Positions 1 to 7,432 of a stretch of DNA of 40,411 nucleotides are shown one piece after another; position 1 is the first letter of the stretch; each line of letters opens with the position of its first letter. The position numbers were made by a program, and so were the translations under genes. Below the pieces are notes generated by a model, which was not told the DNA's origin, did no database searches, and worked only from the letters and a program-made list of their open reading frames with translations. The DNA comes from JAIOSM01 sp964565415 (lineage in GTDB: Bacteria > Desulfobacterota > Desulfobacteria > Desulfobacterales > Desulfobacteraceae), in NCBI GenBank assembly GCA_964565415.1, contig CAZMEX010000026.1:1-40411 (forward strand). Reading direction: 5' to 3'.

Positions 1-490
1 GTGCAAGGTCAACATAGAGTTGCTTTCCGTAGGTCCAAAAATCCTTATGTTTTTTTTCAACTGGACCCAGAATGGAAAACGGCACACCTGACACTATTAT
101 TTCATTGGGTATGATGGATGATTGTGGTACTACACAACCTTCTGCAACAATCGCCCATGTACCGATTTCTGCGTCAAAACTAACTTTCGCACCAATACCG
201 ATAACAGCAAATGATTCAATTTTTCTACAGTGTACAATTGCTCCATGACCAATGGTTACACTCTCTTTAAGTTCAAGAACTCCATCAGGGCGAACATGGA
301 GAACAGCATTCTCTTCAACTGCTGATCCTTGCCCAATAATAATCTTTCCATAATCACCCCGGACAACAGCACCATGCCCAACATAACAATTGTCTGCTAT
401 TGTCACATCTCCAATCACCCTTGCAGAATCGCTTATATAACATTGATTGCCGATAACAGGAGTTCTGTCACCATATTTGTAGACAGCCAC
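1..490 (-). CDS. gamma-carbonic anhydrase-like hexapeptide-repeat protein (3' end outside window)
   Basis: This is a left-handed beta-helix protein of the gamma-carbonic anhydrase/PaaY/YrdA type. It starts with GTG at 490 and is still open at the left edge, so about 163 residues are seen and the C-terminus is missing. Hexapeptide repeats begin near residue 12, and the family signature V-R-G-D is at 43-46. His65, His82 and His87 have the spacing of the three metal ligands of gamma-carbonic anhydrases, so the metal site seems intact. GTG lies 3 nt after the stop of the upstream fmdB-like gene, with a GGAG inside that gene as the probable ribosome binding site. The only nearby ATG is out of frame. 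Many members of this family have no proven anhydrase activity, so the function is provisional. It is the last visible gene of the metV-metF-fmdB group. Confidence 0.8.
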   Translation of the reverse strand, partial: MAVYKYGDRTPVIGNQCYISDSARVIGDVTIADNCYVGHGAVVRGDYGKIIIGQGSAVEENAVLHVRPDGVLELKESVTIGHGAIVHCRKIESFAVIGIGAKVSFDAEIGTWAIVAEGCVVPQSSIIPNEIIVSGVPFSILGPVEKKHKDFWTYGKQLYVDLA

Positions 491-493
491 TAT

Positions 494-751
494 TTACAAA
501 CTTCTCCCACAGCAGCTGCCTGGTCCTGCACAACCTGAAGCTTCTCCGGGTGCAGAGCCGCAGCATGCAGTATCTCCGGGACCAGGCATTTGATTTTTAG
601 ATGCTCCTGAAGATGATGAAGGTGCAGACAATAATTTTTCTACATTTGTGCTGCTGCAATAACTACAGCCTGGTATGGTTTTTGAGCTTGCTGCTGTTAT
701 GGTTTCAAAACTTTTACCACACTCCTGGCATTTATATTCAAAAATTGGCAT
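494..751 (-). CDS. FmdB-family zinc ribbon protein (85 aa)
   Basis: The N-terminus MPIFEYKCQECGKSFE is the hallmark of the FmdB-type putative regulatory zinc ribbon. Cys8/Cys11 and Cys29/Cys32 form two CxxC knuckles. After about residue 43 comes a Ser-rich linker and a second Cys-rich, Gly-rich tail with C-C-G and G-S-C-C-G motifs, which could bind another metal or be redox active. The family is named from the fmd (formylmethanofuran dehydrogenase) region of methylotrophs, and its molecular role is not settled. A second, shorter paralogue lies immediately upstream (905-1099), so this looks like a local duplication in which only this copy has the Cys-rich tail. The gap of 153 bases to the paralogue shows no clear element. 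Confidence 0.85.
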   Translation of the reverse strand: MPIFEYKCQECGKSFETITAASSKTIPGCSYCSSTNVEKLLSAPSSSSGASKNQMPGPGDTACCGSAPGEASGCAGPGSCCGRSL

Positions 752-904
752 TTTATCACCTGTAATTTAGGTTAATTTATGATTGTTTTTTAAACAGGTA
801 AACATTTTTTGTCAAGCAGTTTTGTTAAGCACAAAATACAGCAATAAAAGTATTTTCACCATATATCCATCTATTTTTTTCAACTGAAAAAAATTTTATC
901 CAGC

Positions 905-1099
905 TCATGAGAAGCCTGCTGAAGAGCTTGTGGCGCATTTGCCAATACTGCTGTTTCCCATAAAACTTGTGGCGCTCATCTTTTTTACTACTTCCAGGCT
1001 TTTACACCGGGGGCAGGAAATATCTTTGTCATCACTCGCAAAAACAAGCTTTTCAAAGGTTTCTTCACATTTCTTGCACTGGTATTCGAAAATCGGCAT
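905..1099 (-). CDS. FmdB-family zinc ribbon protein (64 aa)
   Basis: This short paralogue of the gene at 494-751 shares the start MPIFEYQCKKCEETFEKL and the same ribbon layout, with Cys8/Cys11 and Cys29/Cys32. It lacks the Cys-rich C-terminal tail and ends in a Ser/Thr-rich stretch. It begins 23 nt after the stop of metF and is probably co-transcribed with it. FmdB-like proteins are often found near one-carbon or hydrogenase genes. Here the neighbour is MetF-MetV, which suggests a metal-handling or regulatory role in one-carbon metabolism, but the sequence does not prove it. Confidence 0.85.
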   Translation of the reverse strand: MPIFEYQCKKCEETFEKLVFASDDKDISCPRCKSLEVVKKMSATSFMGNSSIGKCATSSSAGFS

Positions 1100-1122
1100 G
1101 GTAAAATCCTCTTTTAAAACAA

Positions 1123-2016
1123 TTATTCTATTTCAGCATACTTGATAATATCCGGAACAATGTCTGTCCAACCAAGTGGCATTATATGAACCCCCTGGAC
1201 CATGGATTTGACTTCTCTGACAAAATTTCCAGCCATCTCAGCTGCCTTCTTTTTTCGATCCTCTTTTGCAACGGACCCAATCTCTTTTATCCATTTTTCA
1301 GGAACCTGGATACCAGAGACATTTTTATTCATAAATGTTCCCATCTGGGGTGATTTCAGTATAACAATTCCAACCTGCACAGGGCAATTAAATTTTTCTG
1401 CTTTCTCCATAAAAGTTTCAAATACCTTGATATCATACACTGCCTGGGTTTGAAAAAATTGTGCTCCTGCATCAACTTTCTTTTTCATTTTCATCAACTG
1501 CAAGTCAAGTGGTTCAAAGTTCGGGTTGACAACTGCACCAAATCCCATATCAATACCATGTTCAAGTTTGCTTCCAGTTAAATCATAGCCTTGTTCAAGA
1601 CTCTTTGCCATTTTGATCAATTGAACCGAATCAAGGTCAAATACAGGTTTTGCCTCTTTATGGTCACCAAGGTTGATGTGATCACCTGTTAAAAGCAGAA
1701 CATTGTCAATACCGAGGGAATAGGCAGTAAGCAGGTCAGACTGAAGTGCCAGGCGATTCCTGTCCCGGCATGTGAGCTGGTAAACAGGTTCAATTCCTGC
1801 TGACTTTAAACGCACACTTGCTGCAAGGGAGCCAAGCCTCATAACAGCAGACTGATTATCAGTTACATTTATTGCATGTACATGGGTCTGCATACTAAGC
1901 GCTTCAATGGCGCAGCTCGGTTCAATGCTTTTATCTCTATTTATGGCACCCTTAATTGGTCCGACTTCACCTGTAATAACAAATTCACCTTTATCAAATA
2001 AGCTTGTCAGCTTCAT
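1123..2016 (-). CDS. metF: methylenetetrahydrofolate reductase, MetF type
   Basis: This is the catalytic flavoprotein that interconverts 5,10-methylene-THF and 5-methyl-THF in the methyl branch of the Wood-Ljungdahl pathway and in methionine synthesis. The 297-residue length is normal for MetF. The (beta/alpha)8 barrel signatures are present: LTCRDRNRLALQSDL around residues 81-95, followed by the L-L-T-G-D-H strand, and a later strand ending in F-F-Q-T-Q-A-V-Y. It lies 49 nt downstream of metV, so the two form the MetF-MetV pair known from acetogens. In Moorella this pair occurs with HdrABC-MvhD, and an hdr cluster of that kind lies 18 kb away here. In a sulfate reducer that oxidises acetyl-CoA completely, the enzyme would run in the oxidative direction. 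The direction and electron partner are inferences. Confidence 0.92.
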   Translation of the reverse strand: MKLTSLFDKGEFVITGEVGPIKGAINRDKSIEPSCAIEALSMQTHVHAINVTDNQSAVMRLGSLAASVRLKSAGIEPVYQLTCRDRNRLALQSDLLTAYSLGIDNVLLLTGDHINLGDHKEAKPVFDLDSVQLIKMAKSLEQGYDLTGSKLEHGIDMGFGAVVNPNFEPLDLQLMKMKKKVDAGAQFFQTQAVYDIKVFETFMEKAEKFNCPVQVGIVILKSPQMGTFMNKNVSGIQVPEKWIKEIGSVAKEDRKKKAAEMAGNFVREVKSMVQGVHIMPLGWTDIVPDIIKYAEIE

Positions 2017-2065
2017 TATATAACTCCTGAGAATATAGTTTATTTTTGTTTGCTTTATAAAAAAT

Positions 2066-2785
2066 TTAATCTTGATTACTTATTGTAACTGCCTCTCCTG
2101 CCGAGTAGAATGTTGCTTCAGTAGGACTGACAGTCAGTGTCCTTGGACGAGCCCTCCTTAAATTATTTTTGGCAGGCTGATATGGTTCAAGAAGATCAAG
2201 GCGGTCGAGTTTTTTAAGCCTTTCATAAATCAATATCCAACCACAGTCACGGTTTGCATCAACTTCGCAGCAACCATTTTCTGCTCCTCCGCAGGGCCCG
2301 TTGAGCAGTTGTTTGGAACATAGGGTCATTGGGCACAGACCTCCTGTATATTCAATTACACAGTCACCGCAAAGGGAGCAAAACTCTTCAATCTCAGTAT
2401 CTGAAACAGTTTCACCACCAAAAATAGTATCACATCCGGGGTGAACCATCCCGCCATCAGTTGCATCAATAACAGTATGGACTCCCTGACCGCATCCTAA
2501 AATAAGAAAAGAGTCTGTATTCTTTACCTCTTCACCATAATCTTCCAATAATACCTTTTTTGTATGTGATAGCTTGCAGAGCGACATGCCCTGGGGACCC
2601 GGCACTGTGTATCCAGTCACTTTGATACCTCTTTTTTCCAGGCGTTCTGCCATCATTTTAGTTTCATCTTCACCACCTGAGTGGCATTTCCACGCACAAT
2701 TATTGCAACCCACAACAAATACTTTTTCATTGGGCATGATATGCTTTACTATCTCTTTTATTGGTTTCTGGATTGTTGCATGCAC
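2066..2785 (-). CDS. metV: MetV-type zinc-binding partner of methylenetetrahydrofolate reductase
   Basis: The 239-residue protein matches the MTHFR C-terminal zinc-binding family (MetV). An N-terminal cluster V-G-C-N-N-C-A-W-K-C (Cys27, Cys30, Cys34) is followed by a Rossmann-like half. A second Cys-rich part lies around residues 135-190, with CSLCGDC, CPMTLC, GPCGGAENGCCE and a final D-C-G-W. The last part resembles the segment of MetV that receives electrons for MetF. It starts with ATG at 2785, after a 456-base gene-free stretch that contains a possible promoter, so it is likely the first gene of the metV-metF-fmdB-fmdB-carbonic anhydrase unit. Its presence implies a MetF that does not use NADH directly but takes or gives electrons through Fe-S or flavin partners (family knowledge). 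Confidence 0.9.
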   Translation of the reverse strand: MHATIQKPIKEIVKHIMPNEKVFVVGCNNCAWKCHSGGEDETKMMAERLEKRGIKVTGYTVPGPQGMSLCKLSHTKKVLLEDYGEEVKNTDSFLILGCGQGVHTVIDATDGGMVHPGCDTIFGGETVSDTEIEEFCSLCGDCVIEYTGGLCPMTLCSKQLLNGPCGGAENGCCEVDANRDCGWILIYERLKKLDRLDLLEPYQPAKNNLRRARPRTLTVSPTEATFYSAGEAVTISNQD

Positions 2786-3054
2786 AGTTTGCTCCTTTTC
2801 TGAAATAAATTTTTATTAAACCTTAAACCCTGATACAGATGAACTTAAGCTCAAATAGAATATTTGTAAGTGTCTATTAATCGCTGTCCATAAAGCAAAA
2901 TAGCAAGCTTGATGCCATAATAGAAAAAATTATTGACAAAAAAAATTTAAACATTCAAGGCACTGTTAAACACAAGGGTTAATAAAATTTTAAAAAATTA
3001 TTAAAATGAAATTTTGTATTTGAAAAGTCTAAATTCAGCCTGAGTAACGTTATG

Positions 3055-3064
3055 GTAGCGCTAC
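3055..3064. repeat. perfect 10-bp palindrome GTAGCGCTAC, possible operator
   Basis: This GC-containing perfect palindrome is in an otherwise AT-rich divergent intergenic region. It lies downstream of the candidate metV promoter, where a repressor could act. It occurs once and no known operator is recognised. Confidence 0.3.
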
Positions 3065-3115
3065 TTGCCGGGGCTTTATTTTCAAATAACTCAATATTTC
3101 AAATTCTCTATTTTT

Positions 3116-3145
3116 ATTATAAAATGCTTTTGTCATTATTTTCAA
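3116..3145 (-). promoter_or_regulatory. candidate sigma70-type promoter for metV
   Basis: On the minus strand, TTGAAA (3145-3140) is followed after 18 bases by a perfect TATAAT (3121-3116). It points toward metV and would give a leader of about 330 nt. The surrounding DNA is AT-rich, where such matches occur by chance, so this is only a candidate. Confidence 0.3.
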
Positions 3146-3241
3146 CAGGTTCACATTGAATCCATTGGACAATATAAATTTTGGCATACATATTGATATA
3201 TTTTATTATTAACAATGTTTTGAAAATCACAAGGAGATGGT

Positions 3242-4609
3242 ATGAAATTTGTTATTATAGGTGGTGATGCTGCAGGTATGAGTGCAGCAAGCCGAGCAAA
3301 GAGAAAAAAACCAGATATTGATGTTGTTGTGCTGGAGCAGACCCGCGATGTTTCTTACAGTGCCTGTGGTATGCCATATAATATTGCTGACCCTGCCAGG
3401 GATATGGAAAAACTGGTTGTAAGAAAGGCTGAGGTTTTTATTGAAAAAAACAAGATAAACCTTTTAACAGGGCACAGGGTCACTGCCCTAGACCGTGATT
3501 CCAAATCAGTTTCAGGAAAAACCATGGAGGGAAATTCCTTTAATTTAAATTATGACAAGTTGTTTATTGCCACGGGCGCAGTGCCTCTAATCCCAAATAT
3601 ACAAGGAAGTGACCTGCCCCAGGTAAAGGTCTTAAAAAGTCTTGAACATGGCAAACAGATAAAATCCTATATTTTGGAAAACAAGGTAAAAAAAGCTGTT
3701 ATTATCGGTATGGGTTACATTGCCCTTGAAATGTGTGAAGCTTTCAGCAAAAGAGGTGTTAAGACAACCATGGTAAAACCAGGACCTGTTTTTATGCCCT
3801 GGCTTGATTCAAACCTTTCAGATGTTATTTATGACGAAATTACCAGTAAGGGTGTTGAGATTTTTTCAGGCTCACAAATTAAAAAGATCGAATCCATAAA
3901 TTCAGCGGACTCAGTCGATGCAGCAGATAAGGGAGTAAAGGTTATATGTGATAACATGACTTTGGAAGCTGATATGATTCTTGTGGCAATGGGTGTAAGA
4001 CCATGCAGTGATCTTGCTAAACATGCAGGTCTTGACCTTGGAATCGCAGAATCAATAGCAGTTACAAGGCAGCTTAAAACATCAGATGAAAACATCTATG
4101 CAGCAGGTGACTGTGCCGATGCCTATCACATGGTCACAAACAATAAGTGCTGGATCCCTCTTGCCCTGCGGGCAAACAGAGCAGGATGGGCAGTTGCTGA
4201 CAATGTTTGTGGTATTAAGACCAGACTCCATGGAATTGTCGGGACATCTGTATTTAAAGTTTTTTCCCTTGAGGTGGCCAGGTCAGGATTAAACTTTAAG
4301 GAGGCAAAAGAGGCAGGATTTGATCCGGTTGATAATTATGTCAAAACAAGGTCCCGGGCCCATGGGCATCCAGGTTCCACACCAATTCACATCAACATGA
4401 CAGCAGACAGGAAAACAGGTTGCCTGCTTGGATGCGAGATGGTTGGAAAAGAAGGTGTTGCCCACAGGATCAATGCAGTTGCAATTGCCTTACATAACAA
4501 AATGACCGTTGAAGATTTTTCCAAGGCAGACCTTGCCTATGCACCACCATTTGGTCCGGTTTGGGACCCTTTACTAACAGCAGCTAATCAGCTTATAAAA
4601 AAAATATAG
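3242..4609 (+). CDS. CoA-disulfide reductase / NADH oxidase-like FAD-dependent oxidoreductase
   Basis: This is a pyridine nucleotide-disulfide oxidoreductase of the single-cysteine class (CoA-disulfide reductase, NADH oxidase/peroxidase, polysulfide reductase). The 455-residue length is typical. The FAD-binding I-I-G-G-D-A-A-G-M-S-A-A-S motif is at residues 4-16. The redox-active Cys is in S-Y-S-A-C-G-M-P-Y near residue 43. The NAD(P)-binding V-I-I-G-M-G-Y-I-A-L-E motif is near 156-166, and the second FAD contact A-A-G-D-C-A-D near 283. The C-terminal dimerisation domain ends with the typical A-Y-A-P-P-F-G-P-V-W-D-P. A strong AAGGAGATGG precedes the ATG. Substrate (CoA disulfide, O2, peroxide or sulfur) cannot be told from sequence. 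A flavodoxin follows by 55 nt, possibly as an electron partner. Confidence 0.87.
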   Translation: MKFVIIGGDAAGMSAASRAKRKKPDIDVVVLEQTRDVSYSACGMPYNIADPARDMEKLVVRKAEVFIEKNKINLLTGHRVTALDRDSKSVSGKTMEGNSFNLNYDKLFIATGAVPLIPNIQGSDLPQVKVLKSLEHGKQIKSYILENKVKKAVIIGMGYIALEMCEAFSKRGVKTTMVKPGPVFMPWLDSNLSDVIYDEITSKGVEIFSGSQIKKIESINSADSVDAADKGVKVICDNMTLEADMILVAMGVRPCSDLAKHAGLDLGIAESIAVTRQLKTSDENIYAAGDCADAYHMVTNNKCWIPLALRANRAGWAVADNVCGIKTRLHGIVGTSVFKVFSLEVARSGLNFKEAKEAGFDPVDNYVKTRSRAHGHPGSTPIHINMTADRKTGCLLGCEMVGKEGVAHRINAVAIALHNKMTVEDFSKADLAYAPPFGPVWDPLLTAANQLIKKI

Positions 4610-4664
4610 TTCAAAACAGTATGGTTCTTAAAATTTTAATTAACAAATAATAGTGGAGGAAAAA

Positions 4665-5141
4665 ATGAAATCATTAATTATTTATTCCAGTCAGACTGAA
4701 AACACAAAAAAACTTGCTGATGTAATTTATGAAACCCTGGATGGTGAAAAAGAGTTGTCTTCTATTGACAAGGCTCCTTCCCTTAAAGGCTATGATACAA
4801 TTTTTATTGGCTTCTGGTTCCAGGCAGGAAAACCAGATCCAAAAACCCTTGAGTTTTTAGAGAAAACAGGTGACGGTTTTAAGATTTTTCTTTTTGCAAC
4901 CCATGGAGCAGCAAAAGGATCTGATCATGTGAAAAATGCTATTGACCATGCCAGAAAATTATTAAAGGGAAATGATATTACAGGAGTATTTACATGCCAG
5001 GGAGAGGTAAACCCAAAGGTCCTTGAAAAAGTAAAACAAAAGCCTGAGCCACCTCAATGGATAGGGGCTGCAGGTGATGCTGTGGGACATCCTGACAAGG
5101 ATGACTTGTCTGCTTTAGAGCAAGCTGTCAAGGCATTGTAA
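4665..5141 (+). CDS. flavodoxin-like protein (BilS-type)
   Basis: This small flavodoxin-fold protein of 158 residues has the FMN phosphate-binding loop IIYSSQTENTKKLADV at the N-terminus and the central T-I-F-I-G-F-W-F-Q-A strand. A later L-F-A-T-H-G-A-A strand matches the second FMN loop. The overall sequence resembles the flavodoxin subgroup that databases call BilS, but no bilirubin reductase is seen next to it, so the name is not transferred. ATG at 4665 is preferred because GGAGG at 4655-4659 is ideally spaced. A GTG at 4653 would overlap that site. It probably forms an operon with the preceding flavoprotein and could carry electrons to or from it (inference). Confidence 0.8.
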   Translation: MKSLIIYSSQTENTKKLADVIYETLDGEKELSSIDKAPSLKGYDTIFIGFWFQAGKPDPKTLEFLEKTGDGFKIFLFATHGAAKGSDHVKNAIDHARKLLKGNDITGVFTCQGEVNPKVLEKVKQKPEPPQWIGAAGDAVGHPDKDDLSALEQAVKAL

Positions 5142-5153
5142 TAAATAATTGAA

Positions 5154-5243
5154 GTCTCCAAACCTTCATTGCTGTAAAGTTGATTATATGATAATTAGTA
5201 AATGTTTTTTAATGCATGATCAACACTAGGAAGATTTGGAGAC
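5154..5243 (+). promoter_or_regulatory. long inverted repeat in the gltX leader that can hide its ribosome binding site
   Basis: GTCTCCAAACCTTC at 5154-5167 is complementary to GAAGATTTGGAGAC at 5230-5243, giving 13 of 14 pairs. Inside it, GTTGATTAT (5179-5187) pairs with ATGATCAAC (5216-5224) over nine pairs including one G-T. The right arm contains GGAGA (5238-5242), the only ribosome binding site of gltX, whose ATG is at 5247. A folded transcript would therefore mask the site. It has none of the T-box hallmarks I would look for. A mobile inverted-repeat (MITE-like) origin is an alternative. Confidence 0.5.
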
Positions 5244-5246
5244 AAT

Positions 5247-6665
5247 ATGGATCAGATTATCACAAGATTTCCACCAAGCCCCAGTGGTTATCTTCATATA
5301 GGCGGAGCACGCACAGCACTTTTTAACTGGCTCTATGCAAGAGCAAACAATGGTAAGTTTGTCTTAAGAATCGAAGACACTGACAAGGCAAGATCAACAA
5401 AAGAGTCTGTTGCAGCAATTCTAGAATCCCTTGAATGGCTCGGCATTGACTGGGATGAAGGTCCCTATTTTCAAAGTGAGCGTTCTGATATTCACAAAGA
5501 ATATATAAAAAAACTCATGGACCAGGGGCATGCCTATTATTGCAATTGTACACCTGAAGAGGTCGATATCATGCGGGCAAAGGCAAAAGCCGCTGGTAAA
5601 AAGCCCATGTATGATGGAAAATGCAGAAAAGCAAACCTTCCCAAGGGTGAAAGTTCAGTTGTCAGGCTAAAAACCCCTGCCACAGGGACAACTATTGTTG
5701 ATGATGTTGTTAAAGGTTCCACATCATTCCAGAACAGAGAAATCGATGACTTTATAATCCAGAGGAGTGACGGCTCTGCCATGTATAATCTGGCTGTTGT
5801 TGTTGATGACATTACCATGGGAATCAACACTATTATCCGGGGAGATGACCATCTTATCAACACACCCAAACAGATATTGATCTATGATGCTCTTGGAGCT
5901 GACCTTCCTGTTTTTGGTCATGTACCCATGGTGCTTGGTGCTGACAAAGCACGTTTAAGTAAAAGGCATGGAGCAATGTCTGTGGGTGAGTACAAAAACA
6001 TGGGCTATCTTGCCGATGCAATGATCAATTATCTTGTAAGGCTTGGATGGTCCCATGGCGACCAGGAATTTTTCACCCGGGATGATCTCGTGGAAAAGTT
6101 TTCACTGAAAAACCTTGGTAAATCAGCTTCAATGTTTGATCTTGCCAAACTTTCAAGCCTTAACTCAAAACATATCCAGAAAACTTCCCCTGCCATACTT
6201 GCAGAACAACTCATTCCTCTGCTGGAGACAAACAATATCAAAGCTGAAAATGATAAGTTCACACAAAATGCCATAGTAACTCTTCAACCAAGGAGTAAAA
6301 CCCTTATTGAAATGGCTGACAGTATTGCTTTTTACTATGCTGATGAGGTTGAATTTGATGAAAAAGTAAAGAGAAAAAACCTGGGACCTGAAAATATTGA
6401 AGTTATGAAAAAATCTGCTGATTATATTGAAATGATCAATGACTTCACCCAGGAGAATCTTGAAACAGTATTTAAAAAAATCATGGATGAAACTCAACTT
6501 GGATTTGGGAAAATTGCCCAGCCGATACGAGTAGCCTTGACCGGAACAAATGTGAGCCCTGGAATTTTTGAAATGATTCTTGCCCTTGGTAAAGAGAAAA
6601 CTGTGGCACGAATAATGGGAGCCATTCATCAGATTGATAAGATTGATAAAACCGGTAAAACATAA
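5247..6665 (+). CDS. gltX: glutamyl-tRNA synthetase
   Basis: Class I aminoacyl-tRNA synthetase that charges tRNA-Glu and, in organisms with GatCAB, usually also tRNA-Gln. The 472-residue length is standard. The HIGH-type motif PSPSGYLHIGGARTALFNW is at residues 9-27 and the KMSKS-type motif A-R-L-S-K-R-H-G near residue 234-241. A zinc-knuckle-like segment CNCTPEEVD...GKC lies near residues 98-125. The presence of gatB, gatA and gatC in the same window fits a non-discriminating enzyme, but this is an inference. The ATG follows GGAGA with 4 nt spacing inside the inverted repeat described for the leader. The lysE-like gene starts 19 nt after its stop. Confidence 0.95.
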   Translation: MDQIITRFPPSPSGYLHIGGARTALFNWLYARANNGKFVLRIEDTDKARSTKESVAAILESLEWLGIDWDEGPYFQSERSDIHKEYIKKLMDQGHAYYCNCTPEEVDIMRAKAKAAGKKPMYDGKCRKANLPKGESSVVRLKTPATGTTIVDDVVKGSTSFQNREIDDFIIQRSDGSAMYNLAVVVDDITMGINTIIRGDDHLINTPKQILIYDALGADLPVFGHVPMVLGADKARLSKRHGAMSVGEYKNMGYLADAMINYLVRLGWSHGDQEFFTRDDLVEKFSLKNLGKSASMFDLAKLSSLNSKHIQKTSPAILAEQLIPLLETNNIKAENDKFTQNAIVTLQPRSKTLIEMADSIAFYYADEVEFDEKVKRKNLGPENIEVMKKSADYIEMINDFTQENLETVFKKIMDETQLGFGKIAQPIRVALTGTNVSPGIFEMILALGKEKTVARIMGAIHQIDKIDKTGKT

Positions 6666-6684
6666 AAGTGTCTGGTAACAGATA

Positions 6685-7302
6685 ATGATTAATTTTTTGA
6701 CCATGGGAATAATACTGGGTTTATCCGCAGGGTTTGCTCCGGGTCCTCTTTTAACACTTGTGATTTCTGAAACCCTTGAACATGATATCAAATCAGGTAT
6801 CAAGGTTGCTCTTGCCCCTTTTATCACTGATTTACCAATAATAATTTTAACTCTATTTGTTTTGGTAAAGTTATCCAGTTTCCACCATATTTTAGGAGTA
6901 ATCTCATTAATCGGTGGGGTTCTTATTTTATTTATGGGCATCAAAAGTATACGTACAAAGGGAGTTGAACTGAATCTGAAAAAGACAAAACCCAAATCAC
7001 TAGCAAAAGGTATACTAGTAAATGTGCTGAACCCTCACCCTTATCTGTTCTGGTTCAGTGTTGGTGCTCCGACCATGACAAGGGCAATGAATCAGGGCAT
7101 GATTTCTCCCTTTGCTTTTCTTGGCAGTTTTTATGTTTGCCTTGTCGGGTCTAAAATTCTATTGGCAATATTAGCTGGTAAATCAAAAACTTTTCTTGCT
7201 GGCAATGTATACATATTCATAATGCGTTTTTTAGGACTTATATTGTCTGTTTTGGCATTTATTCTTTTTAAAGACGGCTTAAAACTTTTGGGAGTATTAT
7301 AG
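6685..7302 (+). CDS. LysE/RhtB-family amino acid exporter-like membrane protein
   Basis: The 205-residue protein has the LysE-family N-terminus with G-L-S-A-G-F-A-P-G-P-L in the first membrane helix and about six hydrophobic helices in all. The conserved N-V-L-N-P-H-P-Y-L-F-W motif lies near residues 112-122. Members export amino acids or related solutes across the inner membrane. The substrate is unknown. The start at 6685 has only a weak ribosome binding site (GGTAACAG), and it lies 19 nt after gltX, so it may be translated partly by coupling. Confidence 0.85.
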   Translation: MINFLTMGIILGLSAGFAPGPLLTLVISETLEHDIKSGIKVALAPFITDLPIIILTLFVLVKLSSFHHILGVISLIGGVLILFMGIKSIRTKGVELNLKKTKPKSLAKGILVNVLNPHPYLFWFSVGAPTMTRAMNQGMISPFAFLGSFYVCLVGSKILLAILAGKSKTFLAGNVYIFIMRFLGLILSVLAFILFKDGLKLLGVL

Positions 7303-7432
7303 TGCCCATAATAAAAATACTGCTGATTTAAATCACCACTGATTTTACGATGTTGAATAATTTTTGAATTTTTCAGTAGGAGCAAGTTTAAAGAGTGTTA
7401 AGATTAACCATTAAAATTAAGAGGGTAAACCC

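Larger units (their letters stand above)
2786..3241. other. gene-free divergent intergenic region
   Basis: This is the region between the divergent genes metV (minus) and the CoA-disulfide-reductase-like gene (plus). It is very AT-rich and has no credible ORF. It contains a candidate minus-strand promoter at 3116-3145 and a perfect 10-bp palindrome at 3055-3064, both listed separately. The plus-strand gene has a strong AAGGAGATGGT start context directly before its ATG at 3242. No convincing terminator or RNA gene was seen. Confidence 0.7.

Noticed and set aside
2933..2961. TTGACA on the plus strand as promoter of the flavoprotein gene at 3242
   Set aside because: No acceptable -10 element lies at the right spacing, and the site is about 300 bp upstream.
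5154..5246. T-box riboswitch for gltX
   Set aside because: No specifier loop, T-box motif or antiterminator/terminator pair was seen. Only the sequestering hairpin is supported.
6165..6995. Minus-strand 276-aa ORF across the end of gltX and start of the lysE-like gene
   Set aside because: It is antisense to two recognised genes and its composition is that of a shadow frame.
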